Below are positions 12,647-24,202 of a stretch of 64,000 nucleotides of DNA, piece by piece. This stretch comes from Paramecium sonneborni. Its lineage: Eukaryota; Ciliophora; Oligohymenophorea; Peniculida; Parameciidae. The stretch is from positions 1 to 64,000 of the forward strand of contig CAJJDN010000172.1 of the NCBI GenBank assembly GCA_905182985.1, read 5' to 3'. The translations under genes were made by a program, and so were the position numbers. The first letter of the stretch is position 1; each line of letters starts with the position of its first letter. A model generated the notes under the pieces. That model was not told the origin of the DNA, did not search any database, and was given only the letters and a program-made list of their open reading frames with translations.

Positions 12647-12738
12647 TTAGTATCATTATATAAACTCAACACAATTTCTAAGAACATATTAAGGTTTTTA
12701 AATTTTTGATATTTACGATATAACAATAATTATCATTC

Positions 12739-13870
<1,132 letters not shown>

Positions 13871-14006
13871 TAAATTATTACATTTTAAACTTTCTAAATT
13901 CTGAATAAATAGTTCATTTTTCAGAATTAGGAAGTCTTAGAATTGTATATTACTCTTTTTATACTCCTTAGTAGAAAAATATTATTATTTATAAATAATC
14001 ATCATC

Positions 14007-15834
14007 TCAGTTGAACTTTTTTTAAATTTAATAATCCTTCATTAATTTTTGTAATTCTCTGTCATTTGGCAATTAAAATATTTATATTTACTATATATTA
14101 TTGTCTTGCTTATTATTGTCTTATTTATCATAGTTTTTATTTTATTTATTTTATTAACACCATTATTATTTTCTATTTTGTATATATTATTCTATCATTT
14201 TTGACATAAGTGGTTTATCTATTTGTATTGTTTTTATTTAAGAAGTAGCAAATAATTAAGGCCCATTGCTTTGACCAAAATAACTTTTTATTAATCTCCA
14301 AAATCTATCTTTAAATGCACGTTTCTAAAATTTTTTAGCTTTAAATGCTTTAACAATCATTCTTACTACATTATAAAATATTATACATTTAGAGACCATT
14401 TTATGATGAGCTATTAAAGCTGTTTAAAATAAAAGTGTCTTTTTCATGAAATTAGTTACTATTTTTTATGCTCGTATTTTAGAATGACTTTATAACTGTC
14501 CACTTATCATCTTTAACAAAATTAAACATTTATTGCTACATCTATCAAAAGGATTCTATCCATATTATTATACTTCTATAAACAACTTAGTTCTTATTCT
14601 TAAAACTATTAATTTAGCTTTTGCTTATATTCTTAGTCTTCTTTTCATTTCCTAAATATTTACTACTTTTTACATTTAGAATATTGTACAGCTATCTATT
14701 CAGTATCATTAAAGAAATTATTTATTCCCAATATTCACATTAATTTTATCTCTCGAATTTTTATTATAATATACTTTTTTCAACTTTTCGAAATTCTTAA
14801 ATTTATGATTTTACTAACATTTTAATACTTCTTTCTTCTTATTTTTCTTTTTCAATTAATTTTCCTCTTTAAACAACTGAAATTATCTTTTTTGCACTTA
14901 CCTCTAAATAAAATAAATTATTTATATATTACCTGCTCCTTTTAAAAATTCTTTTAGCTTTTAAGTACTTTTAAATCGAGATTGATCTAAGTTTTACAGA
15001 ATTTTATCTTTTTTTGGCGATATATTTTTTTTATCATCATCCCAATATTTAAAATATTTTTAAGGCTCCTATTATTTAGCACTTAAAAATGAATTATGAA
15101 ATTCTCCAAATACTAAATGAATACTTATAACGAAATCTGATTCAGCATAAAAAGTCATATATAGATAGTCTTCAATAAAAAATTTAGTTCCTGATTTAGT
15201 TTTAATTTTTATAGATCTACTAGATGTAGATTGTTCACAATTAAATTTTGTTGGAAATTCAACACTTGTTGATAAAAACACTTTATAAATGTAATTCTAT
15301 GTTTTATCAGGTAATGTAAAATAAATTTATAAGGGGTTGAGTTTATTTTTCACTCTAGCTCTAAAATAATAAAACTTAAATCTATAAATTTATATTCGAT
15401 TTAGTTTTTCAGGATTTAAATCGCACAAATGTAAACCATCTGCAGTTTTTAAGATATGAGAATTATTAATTTAGATTATTTCTTATTTACTTGTTTAAGA
15501 TACTTCATATTTGAATTTGTTTGATTCTCTAACAACTCTAAAATTATCTTCAAAATCATTATAAACATTTATTAGATTATCATTTAAAGGCAGCAATCTT
15601 GAAATATCATCCATACTTCCATGAGTCTATTTCATAGAAATCTTTTTCATTAGTTTTGAAGTTCCATTATCTTCAGTTTACTTATCTAAAGAAAGTATCG
15701 ATGATTATTTTCTAAGACTATTTACTCTATAAATATTGATTTATTTAATACATAGTCATTGATTGGTTCATTAAGGATGTTTAAGACTAAGTTAACTTTG
15801 AAGAACTTCTTTAAAGTAATCTATTTTTTATCAT
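14007..15834 (-). CDS. Array paralogue 5 (unknown family)
   Basis: 583 residues with introns of 25, 29 and 22 nt that leave an exact multiple of three. The layout is shared with the four upstream paralogues. First comes a Ser/Lys/Gln-rich leader (MIKNRLLQRSSSKLTQSQ). A compact module of about 110 residues follows: YRFKFYYFRARV, NPLQIYFTLP, VFLSTSVEFPTKFN, FFIEDYLYMTFYAESDF, VFGEF. Then come long basic helices, an IQ-like segment (FKAKKFQKRAFKDRFWRLIK), and a C-terminal box FQLPNDRELQKLMKDY ending QKKFN. IQ-like helices suggest calmodulin or light-chain binding, which is inference. The function is unknown. It starts only 13 bp after the stop of the preceding gene. Confidence 0.75.
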
Positions 15835-15847
15835 AAATTATATATAA

Positions 15848-17973
15848 TCAAAGTAATTTTTTAATCTTACCGTATTTTTCAATTATTGATATCAATTCTT
15901 TTCTTTTAGGAAGTTCATATAATTAAGGTTCTTTCAAATTTATAGCAAAATCTTTCATTTTCTAATTATTAATTATATCATACTTTATGGAAATCTTTTT
16001 CAAAAAATTTGTTGTTAATATATTCACACCATATCTGCTTTTTTTATTTTTAATATTCGTCAATCAATTAATTTACGCAGATTCTTAAATAATGAAATTA
16101 TTTGATACATATCTAGCTATTATATTGGTTTATCGTTTATATCATAAAATGTTTTTTTTCCATATTATCTTTACAATTCATCAATAATTTAATTAATATT
16201 ATCTTTAATAAGCTTAGAAAATTTATCTTTGTAAGTTAATTTTTTTTATTTTAAAGTTCTAAAATTCCTTTGGATCTAGATTACTAAAATTAAAAATTTA
16301 TACTACTTTTTTTTATTGTCTTATCATGCTAATGGACTATAGTTACTGCCAATTTCATTTAAATAAAATATTTAACCAAAATTGCTTAGGATTATATTTT
16401 TATTTTTTTTTTTAAATTGAAAGCTACCATTTTTAAAACTATACAACATTTTGTAATTGTTCTTTCTTTGGTTGTGTAGCCATATTCTTTTGCCTAAATT
16501 AATGCTTTTGTTTTAATAGTCCAAACTAATAATTTACCTCTAGCTTAAACTTTCTATTTTTTTTTACTATCCTAAAAATTTAAAATCATCATTTACTTTT
16601 ATAAGAGTATACAAAATATCAAAAATAAGAATGGATTTTATTATTTTACCCCAACTTAATGATAATTTATAAGCATAAGCTTTTCTAATACTAAAAGAAC
16701 GTTCTATCTCTCTAAATTAAGAAATTTATTATTAAACTAAAATCTTATCTCTAAAAAATTATTATCTTTCTCTAAAAGTATTTTTTTTGTTTTTCTAAAC
16801 TAGTTAAATTTTTTGTTTTTTTATTATTGAATTCTACTCAATTTATAATTTTCTTTTTTCTAATACATAAAAAAAAGTTTTTTATTTAATTTCATAATCT
16901 TTTTCTAATTCTATTCTTTTTTATGTTTAAAGCTCTTCAATCTTTTTTAATCTTTCTTCTTTAGTTAAACCTGTAAATTCTTTTCCAATTTATATTAATA
17001 GAGTGCTCAACTTAGATTGAACTGGTTTTATTTTAATAAATTTTCTTTTATCAGAATTTTCAGTTTAAACTCTACTAGTTTCTGTTTCTCTTTCCATTGA
17101 TGATTAATATGTATTTAATTTGATTCCTTTTTTATCTATCCTTCTTTCAGGAGAATGAATAAATTTTATATTTTCACTTTGAGCCATCATTAAATTAGGA
17201 GATCTGGATTCATTTCGTCGAGATGGGGTTTTTTCAGCATTTAATTATCCAAAATGCACAGTTAATTTTAAAATGAAATCAACATGAGAATAAAATGTTA
17301 GATAGAGAAATTCCTCTTTAAAATAATGGGCTTAAGGATTACTTGAATAAACTTTTGCATAATTACTTTAGATTATTTAATCAGCATTGAATTTAGTAGG
17401 AAATTCAATTTTTACAGATAGCATCAATTTAAACAATAAAAATGATAATGATTCTGGTAGTTATAAGTGAATATGAATAGGAGTAGGTTTTTCTAAAATT
17501 CTTAATCTGAAATAATAAAATTAGTATCGATCAATTTATATTTGATTAACTCCATTTTAATCTAAATCTGATAACTTTAATCCATCAAAAGTCTTGATAA
17601 GTTAATTATTTTATTTTTTGAATTCGACTAATAAATTTTCTTAAACTGAATTAATTTTGTCAAGCGATCCAAGACCTTGATAATTTTGCTCATATTAGTT
17701 ATATAATTCTAATATGGCTCCTTCAACTTTGAAAAAAAGGTTATTCTCCTATTAGCGAATATTTGTATTTTGAGTTTTAATTTTTTCAAATAAATTACTC
17801 ACTCTAGAATTACTATCATACATTTCAGAGAATGAAACTTAACTTCGATAACTTTTTAAGAATTCTTTATTAGATGTCTTTAATTTTTAACCACAGTAAA
17901 ATCTTTGATTCTACATTGTGCTTAAAGTTGCTCTTTGGGAACTTGATTTTCTTATTTAATCTGAGTTTATCAT
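15848..17973 (-). CDS. Array paralogue 4 (unknown family)
   Basis: 677 residues with four introns (25, 20, 25 and 22 nt), frame exact. The module reads DRYQFYYFRLRI, LMLSVKIEFPTKFNAD, FKEEFLYLTFYSHVDF, VHFG. It is followed by a Ser/Pro linker (NESRSPNLMMAQSEN) and a very Lys/Glu-rich helix, then ARGKLLVWTIKTKAL, an IQ-like IIQIQRNFRTLKQKK, KDKFSKLIKDNINQIIDEL, and the end box LKEPQLYELPKRKELI with YGKIKKLL. The ARGKLLVW...KTKAL...KEYG segment is nearly the same in paralogue 1, marking a shared second module. The spacing to the upstream gene is 21 bp. Confidence 0.75.
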
Positions 17974-17994
17974 ATTTAATATATCATCATATTC

Positions 17995-19897
17995 TCAAAT
18001 CACTTTTTTATTTTTTGCATAAAGCTCAATTATTTCCGCTATTTCATTAATTTGTGGAAGTTAGAACAATTTGGGCTCTTAAAACTTTATCAAAGCTTTT
18101 CTAATTTCATCACTTTTTCTATCATTTAAATAAACAGTGAGTTGTTTATCATGAATCTTTTAGCGTATAAAAGCTAACCATATCTATTTTTGTCTTTAAT
18201 AATAATTATCAATTTAGCATTGCATTATTTGATTATCTATTTAAAAAGTATAGATTTATTTTTAACATCTTCTTGTTTTTTGATTATTTTAATTTTGACT
18301 TAAACTTCTTATAATTTCTTTATAGTTTTTAATCACTAATTGCCAAAATTCTTCATAATACTTTTTCTTTTATCTTTAAAAGAATCTGAATTTGTTTTAC
18401 AATATTATTACTATTTACATAAATATTATTACCATAATGTCTTGTTTTCAGTAATCTATGTCCTAAATGTATAATTGAAATACATTCTTTAATAAATGAA
18501 GTAGCAATTGCTTGAGCCTTCTTTTTTCTTAAAAATAGAATTTAAGTTGTAAACATTTATATTGCCATCAAACTTTTACAAAATGATCTTCTCTCTGGTG
18601 TAGGTCCAAACTTTCTAATATTAATCAATAAATTTAATCCACATCTTAAAGCTTTAATTCTTCCATTTGCCTTAATACTTATCTTTCCTTTAAATTGCTA
18701 AATATTTTATAATATATTTACTATTAATTTAATTTTAAGCTAAGCTAGAAACTTAATCAAATTGAAAAGCTAAGCCCAAAATAATTCTCCCTAAATTTTT
18801 TTATTTAATTTTAACTTATAAACTTTTTCAAATAATCTATAATTATTTCTCAACATTTATGCACTATATTAAGTTTTTAACTTAATTTTTTATTCACTAT
18901 CTATCTCTTATTTTTTTTACAAAACTTATTTTCTTTTCTATTCCCTTTCACTCTATTTTATAATTTATTTATAATACAAGCAATACTGCTAATAAATCAG
19001 TTCTTCTTGTCAATTAAAATTAACTTGTATCAAGGTTTCTTTTTATTAAATCCATTTTTGTATTTGCTATTAAACCAGGAAATTTTGGATATTCTTTCCT
19101 AATTATTTACTTCTTTGGGGATTTATTAAATTAAACCAATCCAAAGACTATTTTTATTCTTAAAATAACATCAATTTCTGAGTAAAATGTTATATAAAGA
19201 TAGTTTTCTATAAACATATTTTCATGACCATTTGTATAGATTTTACAAAAATTTGAAGTGAGATTATGTTCTGCATTAAATTTAGTCGGAAATTCATGCT
19301 AAGTAGAAAGATATAATTTATATTATGCAGAATTTATTTGATTTTCAAATTATATAGTTAGTAATAGAGGAGATTGTTATTTCGATATGGATGCTCGAAA
19401 ATAATAAAATTTAAAGCGATTTGTATGTAATCTCTAATTCAATTCTTAATCAATATCACAAAACTACAAGTTTGCAATTTTTGTTTATGCTTAAGAGATA
19501 TTCTTTATTGAATTTTAAGATTTAATCTAACTTTATTCTAGTTTTTCATCCTATTTCATATCTATTGAAATATTAAGATCAGTTTTGATTTTCTAAACAA
19601 TCTTGTAATTATTCTCAAATTCATCATAAAGCTCCATGAAAGAAGGAGATATGGTTTAAATCTGATTATGCTCTTTTATAACTTATTTTACTTCGTTTAG
19701 AGTTGGAGTTTAATTTAAAACTTAGCTTGTATGAATATAAGAAATTGATTAAAGACTGCTTGTAGTGAAGAAGCTTAAAATAATTTTACAATCTACTTTA
19801 TTTTTCTTTAAGAATTAAGAAAATATGTATTATTACTTGGTGTTGTTGTTATTTGCCTTTATTTTTGACTCTTAAATACTGTTGATTGGGCTATCAT
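17995..19897 (-). CDS. Array paralogue 3 (unknown family)
   Basis: 607 residues with introns of 23, 34 and 22 nt, frame exact. The leader begins MIAQSTVFKSQKQRQ, and SPSFMELYDEFENNYK precedes the module. The module reads NRFKFYYFRASI, LYLSTQHEFPTKFNAEH, FIENYLYITFYSEIDV, VFG. The C-terminal half has basic helices, the IQ-like VIILQNKFRFFQRQKKK, EEFWQLVIKNY, a Gln-rich segment, and the end box FQEPKLFQLPQINEIAEII with YAKNKKVI. It starts 19 bp after the stop of paralogue 2. Its identity to the others is low enough that this is an old duplication and not an assembly repeat. Confidence 0.75.
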
Positions 19898-19916
19898 AAA
19901 ATAAATAAATAAGTAT

Positions 19917-21772
19917 TCATAATAAGTTTTTATACAAAGCATACTATTCAATTATATATGTTAAATCATCAATTGATGGATCACGAAATAGCTTAGGTTC
20001 TTTAATCTAAAATGCAACTGCTTTTAATTTATCAAATTATGATGGAAATTAAAGAGAATATACAGAGTATCGTTTAATTCTTTTTATATGAATGTAATCT
20101 AGCCAATTTTTTTTGATTTACAAAAGGTATGTTTCAATTAAGGGAATCATTGCATTTCTATTTTCATTAATTATCATAGAATACGTATCAATTAAATAAA
20201 TTGAAGATCGTTTCAACTATGCTGGTTTTTCCAAGCTTTATTTTGTTTTATTTTAAAGTTCACTTAAAATTTAAAAATAAACTTAATTAATATTTTTCCA
20301 AAATCTATCAAAAAACAATCTTTTTTATGTTTTTAACCATTTGAATTTAACTTATACATTTAAAACTAATGATCTCACTTTAAGTATTCTATTTTTTAAA
20401 GAAATTACTGGAAAGGTTTAGTTTAAAACAGATTGTAATACTTAAGCTGCTTTACTCTCTATTGTATTTTTGATAAATTTTGTGTAGGTTTGCAAAACCA
20501 ATTTTGATTAGTGAATGCTTCTCTCTTGTATGGTATTTCCATTTCTTTTTATTATCAAGAAAAAATTAATTTTCCATCTCCAAGCTAGAAGCATTCCTGA
20601 GGCTCTTATATGATATCTTTTTTTGATTTCATTAAGACATTGATACAAAGAAACTGTTAATTAAAGAACAAATACTGTTTAAAACCAATTTATTTAAGTA
20701 TGTTATAAAACACTATGTTTTTGTTTAAAATTTCTCTCATATTTTCTATATTCTGGTATAAGTTGTCTTGCTTAGAATTTCAAAAGTTTTTATAATTTAA
20801 ATTCCCTAGATACTATTTACTTATTTTATAAAGCACTTTTTTACTTAGTTATTCTTTCAGACTATTTAGATAATTAGACATACTTGTAAGTCAAATAAAA
20901 ACTTAAATTTTTTATCAATGCAATTTTGAGTAACATTTAAATTTCTTGTAATTTTATCTTTATTGATAAAATTATTTTTTTTAGGTTAAATTTCTTCAAC
21001 CTATGTTTCTGGTAAATACTCATTCATCTCAGTCTTTATTTTTCTTGATGCATTTTCTGTTTAATTTAATGGATTTTTTCCAAATTAAATCTAAATTACT
21101 AGTCTTGTATCAGTTTCGCAATAAAGAGATATATATAAATAATTTTCATGAAATTTCTTATATCCATTAGCACTTGTTAAGGTAGCATATTTTGATTAAA
21201 CAAATTAATCAGCATTAAAAGATGAAGGGAATTCTGCTTTTGTAGATAAATAAATTTTAAGTCCTACAACTCTCTCCATAAAATTAAAACATAATTACAA
21301 TGGAGAGAGTTTCCCCTTAATTTTAAGACGAAAATAATAAAATTTTAATCTTAGAATGATTAATTTATTCTTCTATTCACAAAATAACTCTTCTGAATCA
21401 AATGATCTAGCACTTTTGACTGATTTAATAGGTGGTGTTAGAATTATATCAATAGGATTGAATTTTTATGAAGAGAATTCAATTTAATTAACGTGTCCCA
21501 ATAGTTGATAATTTCTAGAATAATCATCGTAAAGTTCTAAGATTTCTTCATCTAATGGGATTAACTCTGCAGGACTAAGTTTTCTCTTCAATGAATTAAG
21601 ATCTCTGTTCTAAATCTTAATTCTAGATTAAAATGCCATTGAAACTTATTCATGACTTTATGAGAATGATATTTAACTTCTAGTTGATTGTGCAGCCCTA
21701 AAGAATTGAATTAGATTATTACAACTATGACTTATAAGAGAAGTAATAGAATGCTTTTTGATTTTCGTCCAT
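19917..21772 (-). CDS. Array paralogue 2 (unknown family)
   Basis: 602 residues with introns at 21698-21722 (25 nt) and 20862-20883 (22 nt), frame exact. The leader is MDENQKAFYYFSYKSQL, then LIPLDEEILELYDDYSRNY. The module reads RLKFYYFRLKIKGK, IYLSTKAEFPSSFNAD, FHENYLYISLYCETD. It ends with the box QIKEPKLFRDPSIDDLTYI and YALYKNLL. This copy is the most diverged: the IQ-like helix is weaker (WLKTQKRLFFDRFWKNI). It starts 24 bp after the stop of the MGNAC gene. Confidence 0.73.
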
Positions 21773-21796
21773 AATATAATATATAAAAAATTACTT

Positions 21797-22249
21797 TCAT
21801 ATTTACTAATTTTGATAGCAAGTTATATTGAGGAAAACATTTAAATCACTATCCCATCTAACTGACTTTGGACTTTTATTAGAGCTACCTTTTCTAGAAT
21901 TGAATGATTTTAATGAAGACTTGAGTGGTTATTTAGTTAATGATATTGTATCAGAATCAAGTTTATGAGAAGGTGTTCTACTATTCTAATTAACGAAACT
22001 TAAAGTTCTTCTGTTTGATTTTATTTAAGGAAAAAATTAATCTGGTTCAATTAAGTCCAGATTAATTAAAGGAAGATGTGTCAGAAGAGGTGATTAATAT
22101 GAATTATCGGGAAGTTCAACTTTTTCTTTTTTGTAAATTTCTTTAAATATAACTCTATCAGTCGTTTCCATTATTACTTGAGGTCTTGTAGATTCATCAC
22201 TAATTTCTGTGTTAAGAGTAATTTATGTCGCTTAACATGCATTTCCCAT
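21797..22249 (-). CDS. Small protein with N-myristoylation/palmitoylation-type N-terminus
   Basis: 150 codons, no intron needed. It begins MGNACQATQ: Gly2 with Cys5 is the classic dual-acylation (myristoyl plus palmitoyl) arrangement, so a membrane-tethered protein is likely, which is inference. The rest is low complexity and Ser/Lys rich. Near the C-terminus NKSPKSVRWDSDLNVF resembles the (K/R)-x-V-x-(F/W) docking motif for PP1-type phosphatases, with several SP and RTLS-type phosphosites before it. It has no similarity to the flanking array paralogues, yet sits between two of them with 19-bp and 24-bp gaps. A 33-nt GT...TAG stretch near the end could be an intron that does not change the frame. 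Confidence 0.6.
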
Positions 22250-22268
22250 TAAAATAAATTATTTATAG

Positions 22269-24202
22269 TCATAGTATTTTTTTCAATTTTGCATATTACT
22301 CTATAAGTGGAATTAACTCGTTTCTATTTGGCAAATCGTATATCTTTGGCTCCTTTAAGTTTTTGGCATATTCATGGATTTTCTATATAATAAATAGATT
22401 TATTTTTTTACTCTCTTTTAATCTTTTTCTAAAAATGTGTGTTGAACATATGCCATCCATAAAATCCTTTGTTTTTTACAATATTCATCTATGACTATAT
22501 TCATTATAGGTCTAAATATTTCATTATCATATACATATCAATATTTACGTGTTATTTATCAAAGAAAAATTAAGTTTCTTTTTATCTTCTTAGATCATAT
22601 ATAATATCTGCTACATTTTCTTTTATTAATTTCCAAAATCTGTCTCTAAATCGTCTCTTCTTAGCTTTTAGTAAACGAAATTTTCTTTAAATAAAAATAA
22701 CTATTAATAAAAATAATAATTACCTTTATTAAGAGTACTTTAATGTTTATTAAGAATAGTTAGAAATAAAAGAATGCGTCCCATAAATTTAGTAATAACA
22801 AATTTTGCTTTGATTTTTGATTTCTCCCTAATCATACTAGCAAAACTTTATATTACACATCTAGTCTTAAAAATTGTTCTTTCTTTTGCACTATCTCCAT
22901 ATTCTTTGACATCTAATAAAGCTTTAGTTTTCATAGCCCATACTAATAGTTTTCCTTTGGCTGCAATTTTTTATTTTCTTTTTTATTCTTACAAGGAATT
23001 AGAAACATATTCAGTAATGAGAAGTAAACTAAAAATTTGAAACCAGTTTTATTAAGCAAATTACATTTACATTTTTTTTTATTTGATCTATCTTTCTACT
23101 TCTCTAAAATGAAGAATTTAATCTTTAACAAGTAATTTAGATTTCTTTTCTATTTATTTATCTTCTAACATTGATTATCTTAAAGATTTAGCCATTTTTT
23201 ATTTATGAGTTCTTTCTGACTAAACTGATAATATTTTATTTAACTTTTAACTTCCATGATATTGAGTTAAAGAAAGATTTTATAAAATTTTATCATTAGG
23301 CAAATTCTTTTAAGTAGGAGAACTATTTGGTTAAATTTAATCTAAAGTTTCTATTATTTATTTGGGAGGTGATTTTGTAATTTAGTAATTTCCAAACTAG
23401 AATGTTATGGAGAATTCAAAATCAACTTCTGAATAAATTGTAATAAAAAGATATTCTTCAGTAAAATAATGTTAGTTTCTTTCAGAAAAGATTTTAGCAA
23501 ATCGAGAGTGAAGAATGTATTCTGCATTAAATTTAGTTGGAAATTCTGCTTTAGTTGATAAAAACATTTTTAAAGCTGAACTCTATACTCTTTCAGGAAT
23601 ATTAAAGAATACTTAAATAGGGGAAACTTTGCCTCTAAGTTTAATACGAAAATAATAAAATTTGAATCTATTAATTCTTATTCTGTTCATATTTCCAAAC
23701 TTTAGATCTGATTAAATTAGACCATCATGTGTTTAAATTAAATTACTGATGCTTTTTCTACTCACATCAATAAATCGATTACTAGTTTATTGAGTTTATT
23801 ATAATTTATCTAAATCATTTATTTATTTGTAATTCTTCTCAAATTCATTATAGACTTCTACAATTTCATCGTCTAAGGAAATTAATTTTGAACTATAATC
23901 AGCTTGTATTTATTTTCTTCTAAATTTAGATTGAGCCGTCATACAATCAAATGAATGCATTGAAGTATTAGCAGATTAAGTTTAAATATCAACATTCTAA
24001 TTGAGAAGCTTATTTAATTCCTATTACTTATTAGTGATTTCCTTAATGCTAGACAATTGTTTTTTTGGAGACGTTATAAAAATTGGTTATGTACTATCAT
24101 AGGAAACTCTCATTACTTTCTGACAGGACTGTTAAGACTGGTCTAGGTTTTTGGAGTGATAGAAACTCTAAGTTCGTTGTATTTTATAATCATATTATTC
24201 AT
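22269..24202 (-). CDS. Array paralogue 1 (unknown family)
   Basis: 611 residues with introns at 24094-24116, 22701-22723, 22512-22534 (23 nt each) and 22383-22411 (29 nt), frame exact. In order: leader SITPKTQTSLNSPVR, LISLDDEIVEVYNEFEKNY, module NRFKFYYFRIKLRGK / MFLSTKAEFPTKFNAEY / FTEEYLFITIYSEVDF, a basic coiled region, AKGKLLVWAMKTKALLDV, the IQ-like VIFIQRKFRLLKAKKRRF, DRFWKLIKENV, and the end box LKEPKIYDLPNRNELI with YAKLKKIL. The start is ambiguous. ATG 24202 (MNNMIIKYNELR) overlaps the SAC gene stop as ATGA, but the frame also allows ATG 24113 if the first intron is not real. Confidence 0.75.

Larger units (their letters stand above)
14007..24202 (-). repeat. Tandem array of five diverged paralogues with 13-24 bp spacers
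   Basis: Five head-to-tail copies share the core RFKFYYFR ... EFPTKFNAE ... YLYITFYSE, an IQ-like basic helix followed by FWKLI, and a C-terminal LP-x3-EL box placed just before each stop. The unrelated MGNAC gene lies between copies 1 and 2. Stop-to-start gaps, reading downstream, are 19, 24, 19, 21 and 13 bp. The conserved C-terminal box directly before each TGA argues that these are separate proteins and not one exon chain. Confidence 0.8.
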
